The position numbers and the translations under genes are program-made. A DNA stretch of 64,000 nt from Fictibacillus fluitans. Lineage in GTDB: Bacteria; Bacillota; Bacilli; Bacillales; Fictibacillaceae. Under the pieces are notes generated by a model that did no database searches, was not told the DNA's origin, and was given only the letters and a program-made list of their open reading frames with translations. Shown in pieces: positions 8,178 through 17,163 of the stretch (position 1 is its first letter; each line of letters begins with the position of its first letter). The stretch is taken from the NCBI RefSeq assembly GCF_030418125.1, contig NZ_JAUHTR010000003.1, positions 1 to 64,000 of the forward strand, in the 5' to 3' direction.

Positions 8178-9506
8178 GTGATCTTTAATGCGGAAATGGA
8201 ATGCATGACTCAGGAAGAAAAGCAGAACCTTCAACTCTCAAGGCTGAAAGAAACGGCCGCAAAGGTGTATGAAAGGGTGCCGTTTTACAGAAAAGCTTTT
8301 GCGGAAAAGGGGATTTCTCCTAAAGATCTCCGTTCAATGGAGGATATAAAAAAGCTGCCATTTACAGTAAAAAAAGATCTCAGGGATAATTATCCATTCG
8401 GATTGTTCGCGGAGGAAACGAAGAGTCTTGTGCGCGTACATGCTTCTTCAGGAACCAGCGGCAAACCGACCGTCGTTGGATATACGGCCAGAGATATTGA
8501 AAACTGGAGTGAAATGGTTGCCAGAAGTATTGCCATAGGCGGTGGAGAACCAGGGAAGTTTCTGCATAATGCCTACGGCTACGGATTATTTACCGGAGGA
8601 CTGGGCCTTCATTATGGTTCGGAGCGACTCGGCATGGTTACAGTGCCTGTTTCAGGGGGAAATACGGAGCGCCAGATTCTGCTTATTGAAGATTTCAAGC
8701 CGGAGGTTATCTGCGGAACGCCATCTTATGTTCTGACCATCGCAGAAAAAATGGAGAAAATGGGGAAAGACCCGCGTTCTACCTCCTTAAAATACGGTAT
8801 TTTCGGGGCGGAGCCATGGTCAGAAGAAATGAGGGCAGCTCTTGAGGAGAAGCTCGATATTAAGGCCAATGATATTTATGGACTGAGCGAAGTGATGGGT
8901 CCTGGTGTAGCGATGGAATGCCATGAGGCCCAGAATGGCCTGCATATTATGGATGACCATTTTTATGTCGAGGTTATTGATCCAAATACGCTTGAGCCTC
9001 TTCCAGAAGGAGAGCCGGGAGAACTGGTGTTTACCAGTTTAACAAAGGAAGCTTTTCCGGTAATCCGTTACCGCACAGGGGATATTGCTTCGCTTCATAC
9101 AGAAAAGTGCGCGTGCGGACGAACTTCGGTCCGTATGTCGAGGGTAAAAGGACGCATTGATGACATGCTGATTATCCGCGGGGTGAATGTATTTCCTTCA
9201 GAAATTGAGAATTGCCTTCTTAAGGTGGATGAACTTGTCCCTCATTATCAGCTTCATGTTCATGCCGAAGGGTTTAGGGAAAAGGTGGAGCTTCATGTTG
9301 AAATGACAGAATCATGTTTCACCCTAATCGAACAAAATTTAAACCATGACCAAATGAATCATCTGAAGCATCAGATCAAACAAGCGGTCAAAAGCAGCTG
9401 CCTTGTCAATCTGGAAATCCATGTACTTCCGCCAGGCTCCATTCCTCGTTCAGAAGGAAAGGCAGTCCGTGTCGTCAGGCATAAACCGGCTCAGCTGGAA
9501 GTGTAG
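8178..9506 (+). CDS. paaK: Phenylacetate-CoA ligase
   Basis: A 442-residue AMP-forming ligase that converts phenylacetate, ATP and CoA to phenylacetyl-CoA in the cytoplasm. Visible are the P-loop-like SSGTSGKPT (near residue 92), the adenylate motif YGLSEVMGPG (near 234), YRTGDIASL and the C-terminal hinge GRIDDMLIIRGVNVFPSE typical of PaaK. The GTG at 8178 has AAGAGGTG 7 nt upstream. It precedes paaA by 71 bp and a separate promoter, so it may be expressed alone. It handles external phenylacetate; phenylalanine-derived phenylacetyl-CoA would not need it if the 2-oxoacid dehydrogenase at 26056-30845 makes the thioester directly. Confidence 0.95.
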   Translation: MIFNAEMECMTQEEKQNLQLSRLKETAAKVYERVPFYRKAFAEKGISPKDLRSMEDIKKLPFTVKKDLRDNYPFGLFAEETKSLVRVHASSGTSGKPTVVGYTARDIENWSEMVARSIAIGGGEPGKFLHNAYGYGLFTGGLGLHYGSERLGMVTVPVSGGNTERQILLIEDFKPEVICGTPSYVLTIAEKMEKMGKDPRSTSLKYGIFGAEPWSEEMRAALEEKLDIKANDIYGLSEVMGPGVAMECHEAQNGLHIMDDHFYVEVIDPNTLEPLPEGEPGELVFTSLTKEAFPVIRYRTGDIASLHTEKCACGRTSVRMSRVKGRIDDMLIIRGVNVFPSEIENCLLKVDELVPHYQLHVHAEGFREKVELHVEMTESCFTLIEQNLNHDQMNHLKHQIKQAVKSSCLVNLEIHVLPPGSIPRSEGKAVRVVRHKPAQLEV

Positions 9507-9510
9507 GTAG

Positions 9511-9543
9511 TTGTTATTTATATGACGTTATTTTATAATAACG
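9511..9543 (+). promoter_or_regulatory. paaA promoter with palindromic operator over the -10
   Basis: TTGTTA (9511-9516), a 17-nt spacer and a perfect TATAAT (9534-9539). An 18-bp inverted repeat (9526-9543, arms CGTTATT and AATAACG) covers the -10 box. It is a good candidate binding site for the PaaX repressor encoded at 17164. The 8-mer AACGGTAA at its right edge (9540-9547) also occurs upstream of paaK (8066-8073). Confidence 0.7.
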
Positions 9544-9577
9544 GTAAATATACGTAATATAATTAGGAGGGGCTATT

Positions 9578-10543
9578 GTGCAGGCAGGTCTCAGGTTTGA
9601 GCAGTTGACCAATGAAGAGAAGCACCAGCATTTTATGGAAAGAATTAACCGCGGTGAAAAGATTGAAGCAGATGACTGGATGCCGGATGATTACCGAACG
9701 AGCCTGATCCGTCTGATATCCATGCATGGCATTTCGGAAATTATGGGAGCGCTTCCAGAGAAGGAGTGGGTTCCAAAAGCACCTTCTCTTCACCGCAAAT
9801 TGGCTATCATGGCGAAGGTACAGGATGAAATGGGGCACGGACAGCTCTTGTTGCGTGTGGCAGAGGATCTCATGGCACCGCTGGGCAAGACAAGAGAAGA
9901 CATCATGCAGGACCTTTTTTCAGGGAAGCTGAAGTTTCATAACGTGTTTCACATGGAAGCGCCAACCTGGGGAGATGCAGGGATGATTGCCTGGCTGGTG
10001 GACGGTGCGGCCATTATTTCACAGAGCATGATGCTTGATTCCTCTTATGGACCGTACGCGAGGGCGTTGAAGCGGATTTGTGCGGAAGAGGTTTTTCATG
10101 CGCAGCACGGAGAAAGCATCATTCTTGCTCTGGCGGAAGGAACTCCGGAACAGCGTGAGCTTCTGCAGGACTCACTTAACCGCTGGTGGACATCGCTGAT
10201 CATGTTCTTTGGCCCGAAATCTGCCAAAGAAACAGGCAATTCCAATGCTGACAAAAACATTATGTACAAAATCCGCACCAAAACCAATGAAGAGCTGAGA
10301 CAGGAATTCTTTACAAAATATATTCCAAGAATCTGGGCGCTCGGCCTCACCATTCCGGATGAAACCATTCACTTTGATGATGACACACAAATGTGGATTT
10401 ACCAGGATGTTGACTGGAGCGAATTTAAACAAATTGTTTCTGGAAATGGTCCCCGTTCACAGGACCGCCTGGATTTAAGAAGAAGATCCTATGATAACAA
10501 CGGATGGGTTCGTGAGGCGCTTGCCGCCCAAAAGGCAATCTGA
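9578..10543 (+). CDS. paaA: 1,2-phenylacetyl-CoA epoxidase subunit PaaA (catalytic)
   Basis: The di-iron catalytic subunit (321 residues) of the multicomponent monooxygenase that epoxidises the ring of phenylacetyl-CoA. Carboxylate/histidine iron ligands are seen in QDEMGHGQL (near residue 84) and in AEEVFHAQHGES (near 170), the two ExxH motifs. The GTG start at 9578 follows AGGAGGGG. It is the first gene of the paaABCD run and its own promoter lies directly upstream. PaaA needs PaaC as structural partner and an electron-donating reductase. Confidence 0.95.
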   Translation: MQAGLRFEQLTNEEKHQHFMERINRGEKIEADDWMPDDYRTSLIRLISMHGISEIMGALPEKEWVPKAPSLHRKLAIMAKVQDEMGHGQLLLRVAEDLMAPLGKTREDIMQDLFSGKLKFHNVFHMEAPTWGDAGMIAWLVDGAAIISQSMMLDSSYGPYARALKRICAEEVFHAQHGESIILALAEGTPEQRELLQDSLNRWWTSLIMFFGPKSAKETGNSNADKNIMYKIRTKTNEELRQEFFTKYIPRIWALGLTIPDETIHFDDDTQMWIYQDVDWSEFKQIVSGNGPRSQDRLDLRRRSYDNNGWVREALAAQKAI

Positions 10544-10558
10544 GGAGAGTGTTAACGG

Positions 10559-10906
10559 ATGAGCGAGCTAGAAAATCAATTTTATAACGTGTATGAAGTG
10601 TTCAGCAAAAAGACAGATAAATCTCCATTTCAGCATCAGTTCAGCCTGCTGGCCCCAAATGCCGATATGGCTCTTGTAATGGCGAAGGAAAATTTCTTTC
10701 GAAGAGAAACGGTGGCGGACATCTGGGTTGTCAAACGGGAAAATATTCGCGGCCTGACACAGGGTGAACGGGAAATGCTGAAGCGGATGGATAAGAACTA
10801 CCGGGAAACAAAAGGATACGGCTATTTAAAGAAAAAATGGCGCGACTACAACCAGGAGCAATTTACGGAGAAGCACATCATGGGTGGAAGGGAAGAGAGC
10901 CGGTGA
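10559..10906 (+). CDS. paaB: 1,2-phenylacetyl-CoA epoxidase subunit PaaB
   Basis: A 115-residue PaaB family protein. It starts with YNVYEVFSKKTDKSPFQHQF and contains ALVMAKENFFRRETVADIWVV, a small alpha/beta fold that bridges PaaAC units. ATG at 10559 with GAGGAGAG upstream. The stop overlaps the paaC GTG, giving translational coupling. Its exact contribution to electron transfer or assembly is less certain than those of PaaA and PaaC. Confidence 0.93.
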   Translation: MSELENQFYNVYEVFSKKTDKSPFQHQFSLLAPNADMALVMAKENFFRRETVADIWVVKRENIRGLTQGEREMLKRMDKNYRETKGYGYLKKKWRDYNQEQFTEKHIMGGREESR

Positions 10907-11709
10907 ACAACAAGACAACGAACGATCCAGAAAAATCAGCGCTTATTGAACTGATTTACCAGCTTGGTGATGACGACTTCATTCTGGCCTACAGAGGTTC
11001 TGAGTGGCTGGGGCTGGCACCCCACATCGAAGAAGATGTTGCCTTCTCATCCATCAGCCAGGATATGATGGGTCATGCCACGATGTATTATCACCTTTTA
11101 GAGGCATTGGGGGAAGGAGAGGCCGATGAACTGGCTCATCTCAGAAATCCGGAAGCCTTCCGCAATGCCATCCTTCTTGAAAAAGTAAACGGCAGTGGCA
11201 CCTATCTCGATAAGCCGGATTATGACTGGGCGTTTGCGGTTGTAAGAAACTACTTTTATGCTGTTCATAAACAGGTTCGCCTGGAATCTCTCAGATTATC
11301 ATCCTATGGGCCGCTTGCAGATGCCGCAAGAAAGATCATAACCGAGCAATACTATCATTTAATGCACTGGGAGCTGTGGTTCAAACAGCTGGTAACGAGT
11401 ACAGAAGAAGCCAAAAAGCGAATGTTTTCAGCAGTGGAAACAGTCTGGAAGGATTTTGGCGGGGTGCTTACACTCGGTCCCTCCTACAGCGAAATGGTGA
11501 AAGCCGGATTCATAGAGGATGAGAACCTAATGAAAAAACGCTGGCTGAACCGAATCGAAAAGATGTTTCAGGAGACCGGTGTGCCGCTGCAGGGCGAGCC
11601 GCTGATTGAAAGCGGAAACGGTAGAAAGAGAGAGCATACGCAGGATTTAGCCGATGCGCTTGCCACTCTTTCGGAAGTCTATGCGACCAACCCGGCGTCC
11701 GGCTGGTAA
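10903..11709 (+). CDS. paaC: 1,2-phenylacetyl-CoA epoxidase subunit PaaC
   Basis: A 268-residue structural subunit with a ferritin-like fold homologous to PaaA but with degenerate metal ligands, required for PaaA folding. Typical sequence includes YQLGDDDFILAYRGSEWLG (near residue 20), SQDMMGHATMYY and EQYYHLMHWELW. GTG 10903 overlaps the paaB stop (GTGA), which decides the start over an upstream in-frame extension inside paaB. paaD follows by 15 bp. Confidence 0.93.
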   Translation: MNNKTTNDPEKSALIELIYQLGDDDFILAYRGSEWLGLAPHIEEDVAFSSISQDMMGHATMYYHLLEALGEGEADELAHLRNPEAFRNAILLEKVNGSGTYLDKPDYDWAFAVVRNYFYAVHKQVRLESLRLSSYGPLADAARKIITEQYYHLMHWELWFKQLVTSTEEAKKRMFSAVETVWKDFGGVLTLGPSYSEMVKAGFIEDENLMKKRWLNRIEKMFQETGVPLQGEPLIESGNGRKREHTQDLADALATLSEVYATNPASGW

Positions 11710-11724
11710 GAAAGGAGAGAGAAC

Positions 11725-12231
11725 ATGGAGGCGGTGTTGCAGTCTATGAATCTCAAAGAAAAAATCCTGCTGGCATTAAAGGAAGTCAAAGATCCGGAAA
11801 TTTCATCAGTGAGCATCCTTGATCTCGGCATGGTAGAGGAAGTACAGGAAATAGAAGGATCCGTGATAATCAAGGCGCTTCCGACGTTTGCAGGATGCCC
11901 TGCACTTCATATCATCGAACGGGATATAAAGAAAGCAGTGAGTAAAGTAGAGGATGTTAAAGAAGTAAAAGTAGACTTCGTGTTCTCCCCGACCTGGACA
12001 ACAGACCGGATTACAGAGGAAGGAAAAAGCCAATTAAAAGAATTTGGCATCGCTCCGCCTCCGGCCAATCACGTGATGGGGGAACCATGGAGCATTGACT
12101 GTCCATATTGCGGATCATCCTATGTCACCATGGAAAATATCTTCGGGCCTACTGCCTGCCGCAGCATTCTGTATTGCAAATCGTGCAAAAACCCGTTTGA
12201 AGCCATGAAGCCCGTCGCAGATATGAATTGA
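11725..12231 (+). CDS. paaD: PaaD-like maturation protein (MIP18/DUF59 family)
   Basis: A 168-residue protein with an N-terminal DUF59/MIP18 domain (KEVKDPEISSVSILDLGMV near residue 17, then PTFAGCPALH) and a C-terminal zinc-ribbon-like part with two Cys pairs (CPYC near 125 and CKSC near 152). PaaD proteins help assemble the epoxidase complex, probably Fe-S cofactors of the reductase PaaE. Notably, no paaE follows; an EthD-family gene takes that place. Confidence 0.9.
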   Translation: MEAVLQSMNLKEKILLALKEVKDPEISSVSILDLGMVEEVQEIEGSVIIKALPTFAGCPALHIIERDIKKAVSKVEDVKEVKVDFVFSPTWTTDRITEEGKSQLKEFGIAPPPANHVMGEPWSIDCPYCGSSYVTMENIFGPTACRSILYCKSCKNPFEAMKPVADMN

Positions 12232-12279
12232 AAGAAAGATAGAATACCAAAAAAAACATATAAAGAGAGGAAGATTTGA

Positions 12280-12585
12280 ATGGTCAAATTAATCGCCCTT
12301 TACAAAACTCCGGAAAATAAGGAAAGCTTTGATGAGCACTACTACGGTACACATACGGATGTTACAAAAAAAATTCCGGGTCTTAAAAAGATGGAAGTTA
12401 CCCGAATTACAGGCTCACCAATGGGAGACAGCAAGTACTATTTGCTCTGCGAGATGTACTATGATGACCATGAATCCCTGCAGGCGGGCATGAAGTCTGC
12501 TGAAGGAAAAGCCTCCGGAAAGGATTTAATGTCATTTGCGGGAGATTTGGTTACGCTGATGATCGGTGAGGAAGTGAATGGCTGA
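12280..12585 (+). CDS. EthD-family protein in the paa cluster
   Basis: A 101-residue ferredoxin-like dimeric alpha/beta-barrel protein of the EthD family: MVKLIALYKTPENKESFDEHY, then GLKKMEVTRITG and FAGDLVTLMIGE. ATG 12280 follows AGAGAGGAAG; the end overlaps paaF by 8 nt, so it belongs to the operon. The family includes proteins needed for ring or ether degradation and isomerases of the muconolactone type, but the role here is unknown. It is not part of the classical E. coli paa set. A catalytic role on a ring-epoxide or oxepin intermediate is only a guess. Confidence 0.85.
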   Translation: MVKLIALYKTPENKESFDEHYYGTHTDVTKKIPGLKKMEVTRITGSPMGDSKYYLLCEMYYDDHESLQAGMKSAEGKASGKDLMSFAGDLVTLMIGEEVNG

Positions 12586-13354
12586 TTTTCAAAGCATTAA
12601 AACAAAAGTGGAAGACGGGATTGCCCTCATCGAGCTAAACCGGCCCAATGTGCTGAATGCCATCAGCAGAGGCATGGTCGCTGAAATCCGCTCCGCCTTT
12701 GAAACGTTTGACAAAGATGAGGCGGTCAAGGTGATTGTTCTCACTGGAAACGAGAAAGCGTTCGCTGCCGGGGCCGACATTGATGAGATGATGGAGGACG
12801 ATGCGGTCACTCTTGAACTGCTTAATCAGTTTAAGGATTGGGATCAGCTGCACACCATTAAAAAGCCAGTGATCGGAGCAGTCAGCGGGTATTGCTTTGG
12901 AGGCGGGTTTGAGCTCGCTTTGTGCTGCGACCTCCTGTTTGCTTCAGAAAAAGCCCAGTTTGGCTTTCCTGAAATTAAGCTTGGTGTCATGCCAGGTGCA
13001 GGAGGCACAGTCAAGCTGACGAAGCTGATGGGGCAGAAGAAAGCACTTGAGTGGCTGTGGCTTGGTGAACCGATGACGGCGAAAGAAGCGGAAAAACACG
13101 GGATCATTAACCGGATAGTCGCTCCCGAGCTGGTGGTGGAAGTGACTCTGAAATTTGCCCGCACCATCGCCGGGAAAGCACCGCTGTCTCTTCGGCTGAT
13201 AAAAGAATCCGTTCAGTTTGCCGCCGATCATTCCGTACATGACGGCATGCAGCTTGAGAGAAAGAACTTCTATTTGCTGTTTTCTTCTGAGGATCAAAAA
13301 GAAGGAATGAAAGCTTTTACTGAAAAACGGCACCCCCATTTTAAGGGAAAATAA
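12578..13354 (+). CDS. paaF: Enoyl-CoA hydratase (PaaF-like)
   Basis: A 258-residue crotonase. Both catalytic glutamates of a true hydratase are visible: Glu112 in GGGFELAL and Glu132 in FPEIKLG, with the oxyanion-hole motifs AFAAGADI and GVMPGAGGT. It would hydrate the 2,3-dehydroadipyl-CoA formed after ring opening. It overlaps the EthD gene upstream and is 13 bp from paaG. Assignment to PaaF rests on context; the third crotonase at 16295 is equally competent by sequence. Confidence 0.85.
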   Translation: MADFQSIKTKVEDGIALIELNRPNVLNAISRGMVAEIRSAFETFDKDEAVKVIVLTGNEKAFAAGADIDEMMEDDAVTLELLNQFKDWDQLHTIKKPVIGAVSGYCFGGGFELALCCDLLFASEKAQFGFPEIKLGVMPGAGGTVKLTKLMGQKKALEWLWLGEPMTAKEAEKHGIINRIVAPELVVEVTLKFARTIAGKAPLSLRLIKESVQFAADHSVHDGMQLERKNFYLLFSSEDQKEGMKAFTEKRHPHFKGK

Positions 13355-13367
13355 GGAGGAGCGGTCC

Positions 13368-14138
13368 ATGTTTGAAACGATAAATTATGAATCCAGAGCC
13401 GGGGTGGCCTGGATCACGCTGAACCGGCCGGAGAAGCTAAACGCCTTTACGGCAGTAATGCACAAGGAAATGCTTGCGGCTTTAAAGAATGCGGGAAAGG
13501 ACAAGGATATCCGCGCCATCGTTATTACGGGAGCAGGCAGGGCTTTCTGTTCGGGACAGGATCTTGGCTCAAGCGACAATCCGGATTATGGTGAAGTACT
13601 TCGTAAAGGATATAATCCAATGATTCAGGAGTTGGTTTCGATCGAGAAGCCTGTAATTGCGGCAGTCAATGGTGTGGCTGCGGGAGCCGGGATGAGTCTC
13701 GCGCTCGCTTGCGATTTCAGGATTGCTTCTGAAAAAGCAAGCTTTATTGAGGCTTTCATCCACGTGGGTCTCGTTCCGGATTCGGGTAACCTTTATTTTC
13801 TTCCGCGGCTTGTCGGCCATGCGAAGGCCATGGAACTTGCAGTACTGGGTGAAAAAATTTCTGCAGCCCAGGCAAAGGAATTCGGGCTGGTGACGAAAGT
13901 TGCAGAAGAGGAAGCCTTTATTCAGGAAGTGGAGGCTTTTGCTGTCAAGCTTGCCAGCATGCCAACCAAAGCCATCGGTCTGATCAAGCGGTATATGAAC
14001 AAAAGCTGGGAAAGTGATCTGAGCGAGGTTCTGGAATATGAAGCCCTTGCCCAAAAAACTGCTGGGAACACCGAGGATCATAAAGAAGGTGTTTCGGCAT
14101 TTATGGAAAAACGAAAGCCTGCATTTACGGGAAGATAA
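13368..14138 (+). CDS. paaG: Ring 1,2-epoxyphenylacetyl-CoA isomerase (PaaG)
   Basis: A 256-residue crotonase-fold isomerase that turns the ring epoxide into oxepin-CoA and later shifts a double bond. Unlike a hydratase it has GAGMSLALACD at the first catalytic position (no Glu) and an aspartate, Asp138, in GLVPDSGNLYF. This is the diagnostic PaaG pattern. RBS AAGGAGGAG precedes ATG 13368. A weak hairpin follows before paaH. Confidence 0.92.
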   Translation: MFETINYESRAGVAWITLNRPEKLNAFTAVMHKEMLAALKNAGKDKDIRAIVITGAGRAFCSGQDLGSSDNPDYGEVLRKGYNPMIQELVSIEKPVIAAVNGVAAGAGMSLALACDFRIASEKASFIEAFIHVGLVPDSGNLYFLPRLVGHAKAMELAVLGEKISAAQAKEFGLVTKVAEEEAFIQEVEAFAVKLASMPTKAIGLIKRYMNKSWESDLSEVLEYEALAQKTAGNTEDHKEGVSAFMEKRKPAFTGR

Positions 14139-14147
14139 TAGACAATA

Positions 14148-14172
14148 AAAGCGGGCTGAAGGGCTCGCTTTT
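14148..14172 (+). terminator. Intercistronic terminator-like hairpin, paaG-paaH
   Basis: AAAAGCGGGC (14148-14157) pairs with 14163-14172 including one GU pair, ending in TTTT inside the stem. It is probably a leaky attenuator or mRNA-stabilising hairpin, because paaH follows within 35 nt. Confidence 0.45.
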
Positions 14173-14203
14173 ACGATATTCTTAGGAAGTGGAGGAGATG
14201 GCA

Positions 14204-15082
14204 TTGATAGAATCCATCGTTGTTGTGGGATCAGGTGTAATGGGAAGGGGCATTGCGTACGCTGCCGCCGCAGGAGGTTTTCATGTGCAGCTGGTGGATG
14301 TGCAGGAAGAAGCGCTGCAAAATGCCCGTGGAGAAATTGAAACGATTTTTTCTAAAGGTGTGCAAAGAGGAAAGCTGACCGGTGAGCAGGCAGAGGAAGC
14401 AAGAAAGCGGCTTTTTTACTCAACCTCTCTTTCTGATGCTGTCAGCAGTGCTGATCTGGTCATTGAAGCTGTACCTGAGAATCTTGACATAAAAAAAGCG
14501 GTGTTTACTGAACTTGAGCATGCTGCGCCGCCGCATTGTTATCTGGCGACCAATACCTCGACGATGAGCCCGACTGAAATCGGATCGTTTACCTCTCGTC
14601 CTGATAAAGTAATTGCCATGCATTTCTTTAATCCTGTACATAAAATGCCTCTGGTTGAAATCGTCCGCGGCCACGAAACAAGTGACGAAACCGCACAGGC
14701 CGCCAAAGAAGCAGCTGAGCGGATGGGGAAAGAAACAGTAGTGGTAAATGAATTTCCAGGCTTTGTAACAAGCCGGATTTCAGCAATGGTCGGAAACGAA
14801 GCCTTTTTCATGCTTCAGGAAGGTGTCGGAACACCGGAAGAAATTGATAAAGCGATTAAGCTGGGCCTGAATTATCCGATGGGGCCATTCGAGCTGGGCG
14901 ACCTGGTCGGGCTGGACACGCGCCTGAACAATTTAAATTACCTTCACCAAACGCTGGGAGAGAAATACCGCCCGTGTCCGCTGCTTGTTAAGTATGTAAA
15001 AGCAGGCCGTCTTGGCCGGAAGACAGGGCGCGGAGTTTATGATTATACATCAGAAGCAGAGAAGGGCGGCGTAACGAAATGA
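14204..15082 (+). CDS. paaH: 3-hydroxyadipyl-CoA dehydrogenase (PaaH)
   Basis: A 292-residue NAD-dependent 3-hydroxyacyl-CoA dehydrogenase. The Rossmann motif is VVVGSGVMGRGIA at the N-terminus; the active-site region AMHFFNPVHKMPLVEIV has the catalytic His, and EFPGFVTSRISAM follows. It would oxidise 3-hydroxyadipyl-CoA. The start is uncertain: TTG 14204 has GGAGG at ideal spacing, while ATG 14198 lies too close to it. The 3' end overlaps paaJ (ATGA). Confidence 0.9.
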   Translation: MIESIVVVGSGVMGRGIAYAAAAGGFHVQLVDVQEEALQNARGEIETIFSKGVQRGKLTGEQAEEARKRLFYSTSLSDAVSSADLVIEAVPENLDIKKAVFTELEHAAPPHCYLATNTSTMSPTEIGSFTSRPDKVIAMHFFNPVHKMPLVEIVRGHETSDETAQAAKEAAERMGKETVVVNEFPGFVTSRISAMVGNEAFFMLQEGVGTPEEIDKAIKLGLNYPMGPFELGDLVGLDTRLNNLNYLHQTLGEKYRPCPLLVKYVKAGRLGRKTGRGVYDYTSEAEKGGVTK

Positions 15083-16281
15083 GAGAGGTCGTAATTGTAG
15101 ATGCTGTGAGAACGCCCATTGGCAGGTATAAAGGCAGCCTCAAATCCGTCAGGCCGGATGATCTGGCCGGCATCGTCATCAAAGCGCTGCTTGAGCGGAA
15201 TCCCGATGTGCCAGTGTCACAGATTGAGGAAGTGGTTCTTGGAAACGCCAATGGTGCCGGTGAGGACAACCGGAATGTGGCGCGGATGGCAGCACTTCTG
15301 GCCGGGCTCCCAGTCGAGGTTGGGGGAACGACGATCAACCGCTTGTGCGGGTCCGGGCTTGATGCGGTCATTTATGGAGCCAGGGCGATCATGGCAAATG
15401 AGGGGGACATTTTTATTGTTGGCGGAACGGAGAGCATGACGAGAGCTCCTCTCGTAATGGCAAAACCGGACGCAGAGTTCCCGCGCGGAGACATGAAAAT
15501 GTTTGATACGACAATCGGATGGCGGTTCGTTAATCCCCTGATGAATGAACAGCATGGCACCGACTCTATGCCGCAGACAGCAGAGAATGTGGCGCAGCGG
15601 TATAACATCACCCGCGAGGCGCAGGACCAGTTTGCTGCAGAAAGCCAGCGCAGGGCTCACCAAGCAATTGAAGAAGACCTGTTCAAGAATGAGCTGATTC
15701 CGGTTAAAATTAAAGATAAAAAAGGCAATGAAATCATTTTTGATAAAGATGAGCATCCGCGGCCGGGCACGACGATTGAAAAGCTGTCCCAATTAAAGCC
15801 TCTGTTTCCCGGCGGCACCATTACAGCAGGAAATGCTTCAGGGGTGAACGACGGTGCAGCCGCGCTGCTCATAATGAGCGCTGAAAAAGCGAAGGAGCTT
15901 GGCCTCAAGCCGCTTGTGCGCTATAAAGCATCAGCGGTTGCGGGCCTCGAACCTGCAGTGATGGGGCTTGGTCCGATCGAAGCCAGCAGGAAAGCCGTGC
16001 AGCGGGCGGGCCTCACGATGGGCGATATGGAACTGGTGGAATTGAATGAAGCCTTCGCTTCTCAATCGCTCGAATGCATCAGCCAGCTTGAGCTCAATCC
16101 GGAAAAAGTGAATGTAAATGGCGGAGCGATTGCATTCGGTCATCCGCTCGGTGCAAGCGGGGCGAGGATTTTGACCACCCTCATCCACGAGATGAAAAGA
16201 CGGAAAGCGGGATACGGACTGGCCACCATGTGCATTGGGGTCGGCCAGGGGATTGCTGCAGTTGTTGAAAACATCGAATAA
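15079..16281 (+). CDS. paaJ: 3-oxoadipyl-CoA / acetyl-CoA thiolase (PaaJ)
   Basis: A 400-residue thiolase. It has the acyl-accepting Cys90 in [11 protein letters not shown] and the C-terminal motifs [17 protein letters not shown] (His) and CIGVGQG (second Cys). It cleaves 3-oxoadipyl-CoA, and the 3-oxo-5,6-dehydrosuberyl-CoA intermediate, releasing acetyl-CoA and finally succinyl-CoA. ATG 15079 overlaps the paaH stop; the next gene starts 13 bp after its stop. Confidence 0.92.
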   Translation: MREVVIVDAVRTPIGRYKGSLKSVRPDDLAGIVIKALLERNPDVPVSQIEEVVLGNANGAGEDNRNVARMAALLAGLPVEVGGTTINRLCGSGLDAVIYGARAIMANEGDIFIVGGTESMTRAPLVMAKPDAEFPRGDMKMFDTTIGWRFVNPLMNEQHGTDSMPQTAENVAQRYNITREAQDQFAAESQRRAHQAIEEDLFKNELIPVKIKDKKGNEIIFDKDEHPRPGTTIEKLSQLKPLFPGGTITAGNASGVNDGAAALLIMSAEKAKELGLKPLVRYKASAVAGLEPAVMGLGPIEASRKAVQRAGLTMGDMELVELNEAFASQSLECISQLELNPEKVNVNGGAIAFGHPLGASGARILTTLIHEMKRRKAGYGLATMCIGVGQGIAAVVENIE

Positions 16282-16294
16282 AGGAGAGAACCAC

Positions 16295-17074
16295 ATGCCA
16301 GAAACCATTCTTTATGAAGTGAAAAATCATATTGCTTATGTCACATTGAACCGTCCGGAAGTTCTTAACTGTTTCAACTTTCCCACGCTGCAGCGCCTCG
16401 GCGAAGTGGTCGAAGATATTCATCACAATCAGGACGTGCGTGTTGTCATTTTTACCGGTGCCGGTGAAAAAGCTTTTAGCGCAGGCGCCGATTTGAAGGA
16501 GAGGCGCACGCTTTCTGAAGCGGAGGTAAAGCGGAATGTAAAGAAAATCCGCGATGTTTTTTCCAGCATTGAGGCGCTTCCGCAGCCAACTATCACAGCC
16601 ATTAACGGCCATGCGTTCGGAGGCGGCTTTGAACTGGCGCTTGCCTGTGATATCAGGGTATCAGTGGAGGCGGCTTCCATGGGGCTTACCGAGCTGAGCT
16701 GGGCTATCATTCCGGGTGCAGGAGGCACACAGCGGCTGCCGCGCCTGATCGGCCAGGCAAAAGCGCTTGAGCTGATTTTGACCGCCAAAAAACTCAGCGC
16801 CGCCGAAGCCGAGCAATACGGCATTCTTAACCGGACAGCTTCCAGAGAGGAATTGATGGCAGTATGCGAGGAGTACGCAGCGGCTATATTAAAGAATGGC
16901 CCGGTTGCTGTACAGCAGGCAAAGTATGCGGTTAAACACGGGATGGATACGGACCTGCAGACAGGGCTGGCGATTGAAGCCAAAGCGTACGAATTGACCA
17001 TTCCCACAAAAGACAGGATAGAAGCGCTTGAAGCCTTTGGCGAAAAAAGAGCACCAATGTTTAAAGGGGAATAG
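16295..17074 (+). CDS. Enoyl-CoA hydratase/isomerase, second hydratase of the paa operon
   Basis: A 259-residue crotonase with both catalytic glutamates (Glu113 in GGGFELAL, Glu133 in GLTELSW) and the oxyanion loops AFSAGADL and IIPGAGGTQRLPR. It resembles YngF/methylglutaconyl-CoA-hydratase-like enzymes. ATG 16295 follows AAGGAGAG directly after the paaJ stop. With PaaF and PaaG this makes three crotonases in the cluster. It could replace the hydratase part of the absent PaaZ (oxepin-CoA hydrolysis) or be a redundant PaaF; neither can be decided from sequence. Confidence 0.85.
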   Translation: MPETILYEVKNHIAYVTLNRPEVLNCFNFPTLQRLGEVVEDIHHNQDVRVVIFTGAGEKAFSAGADLKERRTLSEAEVKRNVKKIRDVFSSIEALPQPTITAINGHAFGGGFELALACDIRVSVEAASMGLTELSWAIIPGAGGTQRLPRLIGQAKALELILTAKKLSAAEAEQYGILNRTASREELMAVCEEYAAAILKNGPVAVQQAKYAVKHGMDTDLQTGLAIEAKAYELTIPTKDRIEALEAFGEKRAPMFKGE

Positions 17075-17115
17075 ACCAGGGGGACGCAGATGTCTTGTTC
17101 CAGCCCTCTGGTTTT
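17075..17115 (+). terminator. Weak terminator-like hairpin before paaX
   Basis: ACCAGGGGG (17075-17083) pairs with CCCTCTGGT (17104-17112) through one GU pair, followed by only a few T. It may partly separate paaX from the catabolic genes. Confidence 0.4.
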
Positions 17116-17163
17116 GGTAGGATTAGAGTCATTAAAAATGGACAGTAAAACGAATGAGGGAAC

